Notes under the pieces: generated by a model
Databases searched by the model: none
What the model was told of the DNA's origin: nothing
What the model saw: the letters and a program-made list of their open reading frames with translations, nothing else
DNA from: Arsenicicoccus dermatophilus
Lineage (GTDB): Bacteria > Actinomycetota > Actinomycetes > Actinomycetales > Dermatophilaceae
Direction: 5' to 3'
DNA length: 64,000 nt
Assembly: GCF_022568795.1 (NCBI RefSeq)
Contig: NZ_JAKZHU010000001.1
Coordinates: forward strand, 62,001-126,000
Shown: positions 45,641-55,265 of the stretch, piece by piece
How the letters are laid out: each line of letters begins with the position of its first letter
Numbering within the stretch: the first letter of the stretch is position 1
Translations under genes and position numbers: made by a program

Positions 45641-46783
45641 TCAGTGGGCGCGGGTGGCGCCGCTCCCGGCACCGCTGCCGCCCGCGCGGATGGAGCGGCC
45701 GGCGGTGTCCACCAGACCGGTGTCCACCAGACCGGCGGCCTCGAGCTCGGTGACCTCGCGGGGTTCGTGGGCGTCGGGGATGTGGTGGACGCCGATGCGC
45801 TTGCGGAAGATCCAGTAGGTCCACGCGGTGTAGGCCAGCACGATCGGCGTGAACACGAGGGCCGCGCCGGTCATGATCTTGAGCGTCAGCGGGGTGCTGG
45901 CGGCGTTCTCGTGGGTGAGCGACCAGGCCGGGTCGAGCGAGGACGGCATCACGTCGGGGAACAGGGCGGTGAACAGCGCGAACACGACGAACGCGATGGC
46001 CAGCGCGCTGCAGGTGAAGCCGATGCCCTCGCGTCCGGCGAGGGTCATGACGATCCCCACGACCCAGAGGGCGGCGGCGAGCAGGGTGAGGACCCAGGCG
46101 ACGGGGTTGCCGGTCTTGAGCATCGTCCACACCATGAAGGCGACGCAGACGACGGCGGCGACCAGCCCCGACCTGAAGGCGACCCTGCGGGCGTCCTCGC
46201 GGATCTCGCCGGTGGTCTTGAGCGCGACGAAGGTCGCGCCGTGGGTGAGGAAGACGAGCAGCGTCGTCAGACCGCCCAGCAGGCCGTGCGGGTTGAGCAG
46301 GGTGAGCAGGTTGCCCGTGAACTCCTTGTGCTGGTCGATCGGCGTGCCGCCCACGATGTTGGCGAAGGCGACGCCCCACAGCAGGGCGGGGAGGAAGGAG
46401 CCGATGACGATGCACGTGTCCCAGTTGCGGCGCCACGCCACGTCGTCGCGCTTGTGGCGGTACTCGAAGCCCATGTTGCGGATGATCAGGGCGACCAGGA
46501 TCAGCAGCAGGGGCAGGTAGAACCCGGAGAAGAGGGTGGCGTACCAGTGCGGGAACGCCGCGAAGGTCGCGCCGCCGGCGGTGAGCACCCACACCTCGTT
46601 GCCGTCCCAGTGGGGGCCGATGGTGTTGAGCAGGACACGGCGACGACGGTCGTCGTCCACCCCGTCACGGCCCTTGCCGAGGATCGGCATGAGCATGCCG
46701 ACGCCGAAGTCGAATCCCTCGAGGACGAAGTAGCCGGTCCACAGGACCGCGATCAGGACGAACCAGATGACAGACAGATCCAT
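45641..46783 (-). CDS. cydB: Cytochrome bd ubiquinol/menaquinol oxidase subunit II
   Basis: 380-aa membrane subunit of the high-affinity terminal oxidase. It starts MDLSVIWFVLIAVLWTGYFVLEGFDFGVG, the hallmark N-terminus of CydB, and continues with IGPHWDGNEVWVLTAGGATFAAFPHWYA, also invariant-like. Eight or nine spans. The last about 40 residues are a hydrophilic Gly/Ala-rich tail. ATG at 46783, 11 bases after cydA. In actinobacteria this oxidase supports low-oxygen and stress respiration, taking electrons from menaquinol. Confidence 0.96.
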   Translation of the reverse strand: MDLSVIWFVLIAVLWTGYFVLEGFDFGVGMLMPILGKGRDGVDDDRRRRVLLNTIGPHWDGNEVWVLTAGGATFAAFPHWYATLFSGFYLPLLLILVALIIRNMGFEYRHKRDDVAWRRNWDTCIVIGSFLPALLWGVAFANIVGGTPIDQHKEFTGNLLTLLNPHGLLGGLTTLLVFLTHGATFVALKTTGEIREDARRVAFRSGLVAAVVCVAFMVWTMLKTGNPVAWVLTLLAAALWVVGIVMTLAGREGIGFTCSALAIAFVVFALFTALFPDVMPSSLDPAWSLTHENAASTPLTLKIMTGAALVFTPIVLAYTAWTYWIFRKRIGVHHIPDAHEPREVTELEAAGLVDTGLVDTAGRSIRAGGSGAGSGATRAH

Positions 46784-46794
46784 GACGAGGCTCC

Positions 46795-48234
46795 TCAGTA
46801 GGCGAAGACGAGGGGACGGTCCTCGCCGGCGTCGGCGGGCGACTGGGGATCGACCGGCTCCGCACCGACGCGGGTGTACTTGAGGAAGAGCTTGACCTCG
46901 ACGACGGCCAGCGCGGCATACAGCGCGGTGTAGACGACCATCGAGACGAGGACGGACCAGGCCGGGACGGAGGGGCTGACGCCCGACGCCGTCGTCATCT
47001 GGCCGAAGACGATCCAGGGCTGGCGACCCACCTCGGTGAAGATCCAGCCGAAGGAGATGGCGAGGACCGGCAGCAGCGGGCTCCAGATCACCAGGTGCTT
47101 CCACCACCGGGCGGTGGGCGGCGTCCGGCCCTTGCGGGTGGCGAAGAGGGCCAGCAGCGAGCACAGCATCGACAGGAAGCCCACGCCCATCATCAGGCGG
47201 AAGGTCCAGTAGGTGGTGGGGACGTTGGGCACGTAGTCCGTGGCCTTGTCCGCGGTGCGCGGGGTGCCGGCGTACTGGGTCTGGTAGTCCGCCTGGATGT
47301 CGCGGATGCCCTTGACCTCGGCGTCGAAGGAGCCGTGGCCGAGGAAGCTCAGCAGGCCGGGCACCTCGATGATGCGCCTGGCCTGCGAGCCGTCGAGCGA
47401 GCCGATCGACAGGACGGAGAAGGACGCGGGCTTCTCGGTGTGGTAGAGGCCTTCGGCGACGGCCATCTTCATGGGCTGCACCTCGGTCATCACCTTGCCC
47501 TGCAGGTCGCCGGTGATGACCACGCCGAAGGACGCGACGAGGGACATGACGGCGCCGACCTGGACCGCCTTGCGGTACATCTCGCGGTCGCGGTCCGCGA
47601 TCGGGCCGCGGCGCAGCCAGTGCCACAGCGCGACGCCCAGGACCACGCCGCCACCGGTCATGTAGGAGCTGAGGACGACGTGGGGGAAGGTGACGAGCTG
47701 GACCTTGTTGGTGAGCACGGCGACGAAGTCCGCCATCTCGGCGCGGCCGGTCTGCGGGTTGAACCGGTAGCCCACCGGGTTCTGCATGAACGAGTTGGCC
47801 GCGAGGATGAAGTAGGCGCTGAGCACGGTGCCGATGTGGGTGATCCACATGGTCCACGCGTGCAGCTTCTCCGGGATCCGGCCCCAGCCGAAGATCCACA
47901 GCCCGAGGAAGGTCGACTCCATGAAGAACGCGAGGAGCGCCTCGAAGGCCAGCGGCGCGCCGAAGATGTCACCGACGAAGCGGGAGTAGTCCGACCAGTT
48001 CATCCCGAACTGGAACTCCTGCACGATGCCCGTGACCAGGCCGAGCGCGAAGTTGATGGTGAACAGCTTGCCGAGCCACTTGGCCAGGCGCAGGTACTCC
48101 GGGTTGCGGGTGCGCACCCAGGCGGTGTGGTAGCCGGCGACGACGGCCGACAGGCCGATCGTGATCGGCACGAAGAGGAAGTGATACACGGTGGTGATGG
48201 CGAACTGCCACCGTGCCAGGTCCAGGTTGCTCAT
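46795..48234 (-). CDS. cydA: Cytochrome bd oxidase subunit I
   Basis: 479-aa heme-bearing subunit. It starts MSNLDLARWQFAITTVYHFLFVPITIG, where His18 corresponds to the heme b595 ligand. A second conserved His lies in QLVTFPHVVLSSYMTGG (b558 ligand region). WSDYSRFVGDIFGAPLAFEALLAFFMESTFLGLWIFGW contains the conserved Glu residues of the proton path. Length is below that of E. coli CydA (522 aa), consistent with the short Q-loop form common in Gram-positive bacteria. ATG at 48234. First gene of cydAB; its promoter must lie in the 308-base gap upstream. Confidence 0.96.
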   Translation of the reverse strand: MSNLDLARWQFAITTVYHFLFVPITIGLSAVVAGYHTAWVRTRNPEYLRLAKWLGKLFTINFALGLVTGIVQEFQFGMNWSDYSRFVGDIFGAPLAFEALLAFFMESTFLGLWIFGWGRIPEKLHAWTMWITHIGTVLSAYFILAANSFMQNPVGYRFNPQTGRAEMADFVAVLTNKVQLVTFPHVVLSSYMTGGGVVLGVALWHWLRRGPIADRDREMYRKAVQVGAVMSLVASFGVVITGDLQGKVMTEVQPMKMAVAEGLYHTEKPASFSVLSIGSLDGSQARRIIEVPGLLSFLGHGSFDAEVKGIRDIQADYQTQYAGTPRTADKATDYVPNVPTTYWTFRLMMGVGFLSMLCSLLALFATRKGRTPPTARWWKHLVIWSPLLPVLAISFGWIFTEVGRQPWIVFGQMTTASGVSPSVPAWSVLVSMVVYTALYAALAVVEVKLFLKYTRVGAEPVDPQSPADAGEDRPLVFAY

Positions 48235-48542
48235 GAAGTCCCCGTCTGCAGAGCGGTGGTGAACATCAGAAGATTACCCACCGGTTACCCCCGGTCTCAC
48301 CGCGTTGTGGACAACGGAACCCCCGTGTGACCTGCGGTTTTATGAGCACGTGGCGTCACTCTCCTCCCCCGTCTGCGCGAGAGGGCCTGGGTATGAGCGC
48401 GGTTCGCCCGGGCCCCGGCCGCACGGTCCCCCTCGACGCGGACGGACCGTGTGACTGACATCACCGTTCGTACGTCGGGGGGCCTGGTGGCGTCTCGTCC
48501 GTGACCTGTTCCTTCCCTGCGCGTCCCGGCGCAGCGGGGGCT
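48235..48542. other. Gene-free region upstream of cydA
   Basis: 308 bases with no credible gene. The part next to cydA (48245-48350) is the likely promoter region; it includes GGTGAACATCAGAAG, which resembles only half of a Rex-type site and is not called. Near the other end, CACGGTCC (48422-48429) pairs with GGACCGTG (48444-48451), a modest hairpin about 90 bases past the minus-strand hydrolase stop. Confidence 0.4.
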
Positions 48543-49448
48543 TCACTGCCCGCGGGTGAACCTGCCCAGGTCGGCGATGGCCTCCCGGGCCTGGCGCAGG
48601 TGGGCGTGGTGCAGGTGCCAGACGTGGATCTGGCCACGCCAGGTCTCCAGGGTGACGTCGACGCCGGCGGTGGTCAGGGCGGAGTGCAGCCGCCGGGAGT
48701 CGCTGAGCAGCACCTCGCGGGTGCCCACCTGGATGAGGGTGGGGGGCAGGCCCGTCAGGTCGGCATACAGGGGAGAGGCCAGCGGGTGCCGAGGGTGGGC
48801 GCCGGCGAGGTAGGTCTGGGCGAAGCTCGCGCAGCCGGCTGCGTCGACGAGAGGGTCGGCGCCGGCGTTGCTGACGAGGGTGCGGCCCGTCCCGGCCAGG
48901 TCGACCCAGGGCGAGACCAGGGTCGCGCAGGCCGGCAGCGGAAGCCCCCGGTCGCGGGCCGTGAGCATCATCGCCACGGCCAGACCACCGCCGGCGGAGT
49001 CGCCGCCGACCACGATCTCGCGCCCGGACCAGCCCCGGACGAGCAGCGACCGGTAGGCCGCGAGGGCGTCCTCCACCGCCATGGGGAAGGGGTTCTCCGG
49101 AGCGAGGCGGTAGAGGGGGTGCACGAAGGGGTGGCCGCAGGCGCGGGCGATCTCGGCGACCATGCTCCCGTGGCTGGCGTGCGAGCCCTGGACGTAGGCG
49201 CCGCCGTGCAGCCACAGGCCGATCCGGCCGGTGTCCCCGTCGGGCGGGGTGAGCTCGACCGCGGGGACGGCCCCGAGCGACACGCAGCGCTGGGTGATGT
49301 CGTCGGCGACCGGGCTTCCCCAGCCGTCGTAGTAGCGGCGGCCCTCCTCCAGGCCCTCCGGCCAGTCCTGCGGGGCCAGACGTCGCAGGAGCGCCGCCAG
49401 CTGCGCCTCGTCGTCGGCGGTGAACTCCTGGTGATCAACCGTGGTCAA
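48543..49448 (-). CDS. Alpha/beta hydrolase (hormone-sensitive-lipase-like esterase)
   Basis: 301-aa esterase/lipase. The oxyanion-hole motif is HGGAY at 81-85. The nucleophile elbow GDSAGGG places the catalytic serine at 151. The acid is probably in AGADPLVDAAG, and the catalytic His is in GQIHVWHLHH near the C-terminus. The start is unusual: no ATG or GTG fits, but a TTG at 49448 stands 8 bases behind GAGAGGA, so TTG initiation is proposed. No signal peptide, so cytoplasmic. It is the last gene before the CRISPR array, with 263 bases between them. Substrate unknown. Confidence 0.85.
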   Translation of the reverse strand: MTTVDHQEFTADDEAQLAALLRRLAPQDWPEGLEEGRRYYDGWGSPVADDITQRCVSLGAVPAVELTPPDGDTGRIGLWLHGGAYVQGSHASHGSMVAEIARACGHPFVHPLYRLAPENPFPMAVEDALAAYRSLLVRGWSGREIVVGGDSAGGGLAVAMMLTARDRGLPLPACATLVSPWVDLAGTGRTLVSNAGADPLVDAAGCASFAQTYLAGAHPRHPLASPLYADLTGLPPTLIQVGTREVLLSDSRRLHSALTTAGVDVTLETWRGQIHVWHLHHAHLRQAREAIADLGRFTRGQ

Positions 49449-49711
49449 CGTATATTCCTCTCCACCAACACAATTCGCGCGGACGGAGGAAAGGTTAGGC
49501 CTTTGCCCGGGATGTTGGCGACGCTCGACATGAGGTCGGTCCGGACCCCTCACCTTCCGTATGACGACACCCTGGTCCCCGTAGTCACCGGCGCGCCCCA
49601 CCCGCCTCCGGGGTCGACCGCCCGGCCCACCTCCCGGCAGGGGCCCCTGGTGGTCACCCACGTCGACTCCTGTCGGCGACCGGGCAGGTCTGACCGACCC
49701 CTGTGCGCTCG
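49449..49711. other. Leader-distal flank of the CRISPR array
   Basis: 263 bases between the hydrolase gene and the most degenerate repeat. No credible gene on either strand and no further repeat copy at the expected spacing. An AT-rich patch near 49446-49475 may be the hydrolase promoter. Confidence 0.4.
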
Positions 49712-52700
49712 AGGTGGACTCCCGCTGACGCGGGACGGAGTCCTCGGCCTGCTCGTCGACGGCGGTGAAGTAGGAAGCACTCCCGCGGACGCGGGACGGA
49801 GAGGATCGGCTTGGCGGGCGCTTCGGGTGATGGTGGAAGTACTCCCGCGGACGCGAGACGGAGGTGACCGTTGAGAAGGCCCTCGCCTTCCTGAAGGAAG
49901 CACTCCCGCGGACGCGGGACGGAACCGGTGGCGACGCGAAGAAGTACGCCGAGGCGGGAAGCACTCCCGCGGACGCGGGACGGAGTCGCCGTCCGGGACG
50001 GCGATCGGCTGCGATGGGGAAGCACTCTCGCGGACGCGGGACGGAGGTGGTGGCTGCTCAACGAGCCCGATAAGTTGGTGGAAGCACTCCCGCGGACGCG
50101 GGACGGAGGACACCCCGACGAGCACACCCGAGCCGGTCCTGGAAGCACTCCCGCGGACGCGGGACGGAGGCCTCCCGCTCGATCGCGAGCCGCACCAGCA
50201 TGGAAGCACTCCCGCGGACGCGGGACGGAGTCCTGGGCGAACCACGCGACGAGGCGGACGAGGGAAGCACTCCCGCGGACGCGGGACGGAGCCCGCCACA
50301 CCCCGTCGACGATCCGGCGAAAAGGAAGCACTCCCGCGGACGCGGGACGGAGGCACGGACAGGGTGGCGCTACGCCCCACGGTGGGAAGCACTCCCGCTG
50401 ACGCGGGACGGAGTCGAGTACGACCACCCCCGCTCCAAAGCCATCGGAAGCACTCCCGCGGACGCGGGACGGAGTCCTCGGCGGTGTTTCCATCGGGCGC
50501 GTTGAGGGAAGCACTCCCGCGGACGCGGGACGGAGTCGTCACGGATGGCGAGGCGCAGCGGGCCGAGGGAAGCACTCCCGCGGACGCGGGACGGAGAGTA
50601 GGGGAACGGGGTGCCGTCGATGGTGAGGGGAAGCACTCCCGCGGACGCGGGACGGAGGAGAAAGTCTTGAGGCGGGCGCCCATCAGCCGGGAAGCACTCC
50701 CGCGGACGCGGGACGGAGGCTCCAGGATCCGCCGTGAAGACCCCGGCGTAGGAAGCACTCCCGCGGACGCGGGACGGAGCGAGGCGAGCCAGATCAACGA
50801 GGCCTACGAGCGGAAGCACTCCCGCGGACGCGGGACGGAGTCCCGCTGGCCACGCCACCACGACTGCGTCTGGGAAGCACTCCCGCGGACGCGGGACGGA
50901 GTCCTTCGTGGTCCCCCCGAACATGCTGGAGAGGGAAGCACTCCCGCGGACGCGGGACGGAGACGCGGTCGCGCGGTTGCGGCGGGCTGGGCTGGGAAGC
51001 ACTCCCGCGGACGCGGGACGGAGGTGAACGTGTAGGTCATGCCCTGCGTCACCTTGGAAGCACTCCCGCGGACGCGGGACGGAGCGGCGGGTGCGCTGCC
51101 AGTCGATGAACAGGATGGAAGCACTCCCGCGGACGCGGGACGGAGCTGGCGGGGGCGGGTTGTCCGGGAAACTGTGGGGAAGCACTCCCGCGGACGCGGG
51201 ACGGAGGTGACGCGCATGAACAGGCCGTCGTTGATGCGGGAAGCACTCCCGCGGACGCGGGACGGAGTCACCGATGACGAGACCCGTTGTCAGGTCGGTT
51301 GGGAAGCACTCCCGCGGACGCGGGACGGAGGGCACGAGCCGCAGCTCACCGGCCGCGCCCATGGAAGCACTCCCGCGGACGCGGGACGGAGTCAGAGGGG
51401 GCCCCGCCGCGCGCGGCGGGGGAGGAAGCACTCCCGCGGACGCGGGACGGAGGCCGCGGGGTGGCGCATCGCGTTCCCGGGCCTGGAAGCACTCCCGCGG
51501 ACGCGGGACGGAGTCGTCCCCCAGCCCTATGTTGCCTGGACCCAGGGAAGCACTCCCGCGGACGCGGGACGGAGGCTGCGGTGCGTCGGGTGGCGGCGTC
51601 GAGGTCGGAAGCACTCCCGCGGACGCGGGACGGAGGGGTTGGGGATGGAGAAGCCGGCCGCGGCGGCGGAAGCACTCCCGCGGACGCGGGACGGAGATCA
51701 GCAGCGCCAGGCGCAGGTGCTCGGCCCAGGAAGCACTCCCGCGGACGCGGGACGGAGTCATCGCGTCGGCGCTGAAGAAGGAGGAGCTCGGAAGCACTCC
51801 CGCGGACGCGGGACGGAGGTCGATCTTCCCCGAGAAGTAGATCCCGGCCCGGAAGCACTCCCGCGGACGCGGGACGGAGCCGTCGGGCAATTCAAGAACT
51901 CACCTCTGCGCGGAAGCACTCCCGCGGACGCGGGACGGAGACAAGCTCTCCCGCCGCGCCGGGTCCCACGGCGGAAGCACTCCCGCGGACGCGGGACGGA
52001 GAATCCGCCACCGCCGCCGCCGGCGGCTGCGAGGGAAGCACTCCCGCGGACGCGGGACGGAGCCCGACCCGGACCACAGCATCGACTCGATGTGGGAAGC
52101 ACTCCCGCGGACGCGGGACGGAGCTGCTGGGTGGTTACGCGGAGTGAGTGTTCATGGAAGCACTCCCGCGGACGCGGGACGGAGCAGGCCCTCGTGCGGC
52201 CCATCGATGCGGATCAGGAAGCACTCCCGCGGACGCGGGACGGAGGGTCTTCCCACCTGGCGCGAGCGTCCTTGCCGGGAAGCACTCCCGCGGACGCGGG
52301 ACGGAGCCGACAAGCCCTACGCCGTCGACCGCACCCCCGGAAGCACTCCCGCGGACGCGGGACGGAGTCGCCACCCCAACCAAGACCGACCACCAAGCGG
52401 GAAGCACTCCCGCGGACGCGGGACGGAGCGGCGGTGCTCGGGGCCGCGGTGGATGGTGCGGGAAGCACTCCCGCGGACGCGGGACGGAGGCACGCGCGCC
52501 TTCTCCAGCTGCCTCAAGACCGGAAGCACTCCCGCGGACGCGGGACGGAGGCGGTGATGGTGGCGGCGCACCAGGGGGAGCCGGAAGCACTCCCGCGGAC
52601 GCGGGACGGAGTCGGTGAGGGCCTGGTCGACCTTGGCGGCGTTGGAAGCACTCCCGCGGACGCGGGACGGAGGTGCGGGCTGTGAGAGTGACCCTCCCCT

Positions 52701-53281
52701 GATCGGAAGCACTCCCGCGGACGCGGGACGGAGGCGACGGTCACGGCCGGCTGCTGGAAGGGCACGGAAGCACTCCCGCGGACGCGGGACGGAGAGGCCC
52801 GGGCGGGCCGTCGGCGCGGCGAACTGTGGAAGCACTCCCGCGGACGCGGGACGGAGTGGAGGTGCTTGAACGACACCCAGCCGTCAGTGGAAGCACTCCC
52901 GCGGACGCGGGACGGAGATGGCTTCGATCCGCTCAGCCAGCGAGGCCATGGAAGCACTCCCGCGGACGCGGGACGGAGGGCCTGCGGGGTCGCCCACAGC
53001 TCAGCCCACAGGAAGCACTCCCGCGGACGCGGGACGGAGTCCTTCATCTGCACGAGGAAGACGAAGAGAGGGGAAGCACTCCCGCGGACGCGGGACGGAG
53101 AGTCGCGGTCGAGGTCGAGCTCCTGGGGGTGGAAGCACTCCCGCGGACGCGGGACGGAGCCGGGGTCATCCTGTGACGGCGGTGTGCGCCGGGAAGCACT
53201 CCCGCGGACGCGGGACGGAGGCTACATGGTCGGTTGGGAGGAAGACGGTGCAGGAAGCACTCCCGCGGACGCGGGACGGAG
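49712..53281 (-). CRISPR. Type I-E CRISPR array, 59 repeats and 58 spacers
   Basis: 29-bp repeat; on the plus strand it begins GGAAGCACTCCCGCG and ends GCGGGACGGAG. As transcribed (minus strand) it has a 6-bp stem TCCCGC/GCGGGA, loop GTCC and handle GTGCTTCC, matching the E. coli type I-E repeat position by position. Repeats start every 61 bases with 32-nt spacers, except 33-nt spacers before 49835, 50080 and 52828, a 34-nt one before 51302 and a 30-nt one before 53131. The left end is oldest: the repeat at 49712 has five mismatches, and 49835, 50018 and 50385 carry one or two changes. All others I read are identical. The leader is at the right end, next to cas2. I found no obvious spacer match inside this window, but did not compare exhaustively. 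Confidence 0.99.
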
Positions 53282-53311
53282 CCCGCCTCACCTGCTAGTT
53301 TGTCAGAGCCG
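53282..53311 (-). promoter_or_regulatory. CRISPR leader, only 30 bases outside cas2
   Basis: The gap between the cas2 stop and the first (newest) repeat is only 30 bases. A functional leader with promoter and integration signals normally needs more, so it must extend into the cas2 coding region, or the array is read through from the cas operon. CTGACAAACTAG near 53297-53308 (minus strand) is the only AT-rich patch. Confidence 0.6.
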
Positions 53312-53650
53312 TCACCATCCTGGGTCGATCTCCTCGCCCGTGGCGCTGACCTGGCTCTCGTCGTGCTGCCTGGAGATCAGGGCGAGCCCGTGGTGGTCCA
53401 CGACGGCATACCTGCTGGACCCGACGCTGCGCAGCTCAAATCCCTGCTCGGTCGCGGCCGGATAGACCGCCAGCGCGTAGCCGATCTCGTCTCCCCGCAC
53501 CCAGTCCTCGACCTGGGACCACAGCTCGTCCCGGATCCGGGCAGACACGGTCCCGACGAAGACACCGGGATTGATCTCGACGTACCACTGCGACAGGGCC
53601 CCGCGCAGTCCCGGCGACAGCCGCTCGGTCACCAGCACCTGCAGACTCAC
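53312..53650 (-). CDS. cas2: CRISPR adaptation protein Cas2e
   Basis: 112-aa subunit of the Cas1-Cas2 integrase; the Cas2 dimer is the scaffold between two Cas1 dimers during spacer integration. From the GTG at 53650, whose GTGA overlaps the cas1 stop. Type I-E form (CasB-like Cas2e): VTERLSPGLRGALSQWYVEINPGVFVGTVSARIRDELWSQV, then GYALAVYPAATEQGFELRS. The C-terminal tail of about 15 residues is hydrophilic. Last gene of the cas operon; its 3' end probably contains part of the CRISPR leader. Confidence 0.95.
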   Translation of the reverse strand: MSLQVLVTERLSPGLRGALSQWYVEINPGVFVGTVSARIRDELWSQVEDWVRGDEIGYALAVYPAATEQGFELRSVGSSRYAVVDHHGLALISRQHDESQVSATGEEIDPGW

Positions 53651-54636
53651 GTCGACCACTCCGCGTGCGACCAGGTCGCCTCCACCTCGCCGGCCGGGCC
53701 CCACAGCTGCAGGGCGTCGATCGTCCAGCCGTCGTCGACCTCGACCCCGAGGACCATGTCGATGTCGGACACGATCTCGGGCAGCAGGCGGAGCATCCGC
53801 ACCTCGTCACGCAGCGCCCGCAGGGCGGCGTTGGAGGGATCGGCGTGCCCCTTGAGGGAGAACGCGAGCGGGATCGTGACCCTCGTCTTGTACATGTCCG
53901 CGATGTCGAGCGTGAACGACTGCCTGTTGCCCGTGTGGATGATCCCGAGCCCGGGGCTCAGACCGAGAGCGATCACGACGCTGTTGACGATCCCGTAGAG
54001 CGCCGAGTTGCCCGCGTTGAGAGCCAGGTTGACCGAGTCAGGAGGTCCCATCTCCGGGCGGGTTCCCGTGTTGCGCCGCCAGGATCGCAGCCGGTGCTTG
54101 CGGGCATGCTGCTCGTAGACGGCCCGCATCCGCAGGCCCTCCACCCCTCTCATCTGCTCGATCGTCGCGCCCGCGAAGGTTGCGGAGGAGGTCCCGGGGA
54201 AGCGTTTGAGGTACATCCGCCGGGCCGCCTCCGCGCGCAGCTCGGGGTCGGTGCTGACGACGGCCTGCCGTTGCAGGCGGTCCGTCGGGGCGTATGGCGA
54301 CAGGAAGGCGCCGTAGGACCTCACGGCCCCACCGCCGACGAAGCTCGCGGCGCACCCTGCCCCCGCCAGGTGGGCCGCCGCCTGCTGGGTGATGGACGTC
54401 CCCGGCCCGAGCATGAGGCACGACAGCGTGGCGACGGGGATCTGCGTGGAGCGGGTGCCGCCCTCCACCTCGATCACCGCCACCGTGCCGTTGTCGGACT
54501 GGTGGATGGCACAGCGATCGAGGTAGAGGAAGGACAACCGGTCGTCGGTGCGGGTCAGCAGCAGCGCCCGAGGCTTGGCGAGCGTCAGCGGCGTCGAGCG
54601 GTCGCCACCCCCGGCCGTGCTCCCTGGGGCAGTCAT
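53647..54636 (-). CDS. cas1: CRISPR integrase Cas1e
   Basis: 329-aa metal-dependent nuclease/integrase that inserts new spacers at the leader end. The catalytic Glu lies in QMRGVEGLRMRAVYEQHA. His and Asp lie in LGLSPGLGIIHTGNRQSFTLDIADMYK, the classical E-H-D triad of Cas1. The N-terminal beta domain contains YLDRCAIHQSDNGTVAVIE and TLSCLMLGPGTSITQQAA. Length is slightly above the E. coli enzyme (305 aa) because of a 15-residue Gly/Ser-rich N-terminus. ATG at 54636 overlaps the cas6e stop. Intact, so adaptation is probably functional. Confidence 0.97.
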   Translation of the reverse strand: MTAPGSTAGGGDRSTPLTLAKPRALLLTRTDDRLSFLYLDRCAIHQSDNGTVAVIEVEGGTRSTQIPVATLSCLMLGPGTSITQQAAAHLAGAGCAASFVGGGAVRSYGAFLSPYAPTDRLQRQAVVSTDPELRAEAARRMYLKRFPGTSSATFAGATIEQMRGVEGLRMRAVYEQHARKHRLRSWRRNTGTRPEMGPPDSVNLALNAGNSALYGIVNSVVIALGLSPGLGIIHTGNRQSFTLDIADMYKTRVTIPLAFSLKGHADPSNAALRALRDEVRMLRLLPEIVSDIDMVLGVEVDDGWTIDALQLWGPAGEVEATWSHAEWST

Positions 54637-55265
54637 CCCAGCGGCCGGACGGTGAGCAGTCCTGCGCCATAAGCCTTTCCACGCCCCACCCCGTCGAGCC
54701 GCAGCTGCTGCAGAGCAGCGGCGTCGGCGACCGTGGCCAGACCGTCCACGGTGTCTACGACGAAGCGGGGCGGGGTGCGGTCACGGTGGCGCCGGTGGTG
54801 ATGGGTGCGTCGCGTGTGCCCGAAGACCTCGTCGAGGGTCAGGGCGTCGGACACCTTGGCCGACACCCACTCCGGGACCTCGTCCGGAGCGAGGGTCGAC
54901 AGGCTCTCCCGCCGCCGCCCCGCGTCGTCGCGCTCGGTGCGCCGACGCACGGCGTTGACCGCGACGCGGAAGAGCACCGGGGTGCCCGCCGCCAGGTCCC
55001 AGCCGCCCCGAGGGATCGTGGTGGCCCGGGCCTGAGGCGGGGCGGTCTCCAGCGCATGTCGCGACTGGACGAGCACGGTGGAGCTGCCGTCCAGGTGATG
55101 GTCCACGCGATAGAGGATCTGACCGGTGGCCCGCCGCTCGTGCGCTGCGCCGGGCAGCTCGCGCTCGAAGAGCCGCATCACGGCACGGTGGGACTCGCCG
55201 TGATCGGTCCAGTCGGTCTTGACCGCGTGGGTGGGAAAGACCGTCCAGAAGGGTGCCTCGGTCAT
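54633..55265 (-). CDS. cas6e: CRISPR RNA endonuclease Cas6e
   Basis: 210-aa crRNA-processing enzyme that cuts each repeat at the base of its hairpin, leaving an 8-nt 5' handle, and stays on the 3' hairpin in Cascade. It has two ferredoxin-like folds. The active-site His is probably in the N-terminal HGESHRAVMRLFE. The C-terminal glycine-rich loop GVGRGKAYGAGLLTVRPL is the RAMP signature. The segment TRRTHHHRRHRDRTPP is unusually basic and may bind RNA. ATG at 55265 overlaps the cas5e stop. Confidence 0.95.
   Translation of the reverse strand: MTEAPFWTVFPTHAVKTDWTDHGESHRAVMRLFERELPGAAHERRATGQILYRVDHHLDGSSTVLVQSRHALETAPPQARATTIPRGGWDLAAGTPVLFRVAVNAVRRRTERDDAGRRRESLSTLAPDEVPEWVSAKVSDALTLDEVFGHTRRTHHHRRHRDRTPPRFVVDTVDGLATVADAAALQQLRLDGVGRGKAYGAGLLTVRPLG

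Noticed and set aside
48241-48300. Possible Rex redox-sensor site upstream of cydA
   Set aside because: Only one half-site (GGTGAAC) is recognisable; the second half is missing.
49712-53281. Spacers targeting genes within this window
   Set aside because: None noticed by eye; a full comparison was not feasible, so this is absence of evidence only.
49550-53465. Many long open frames across the repeat array on both strands, with recurring peptides such as PRTRDG and SRVRGSAS
   Set aside because: They are translations of the CRISPR repeat in different frames; the in-between peptide is random spacer sequence.
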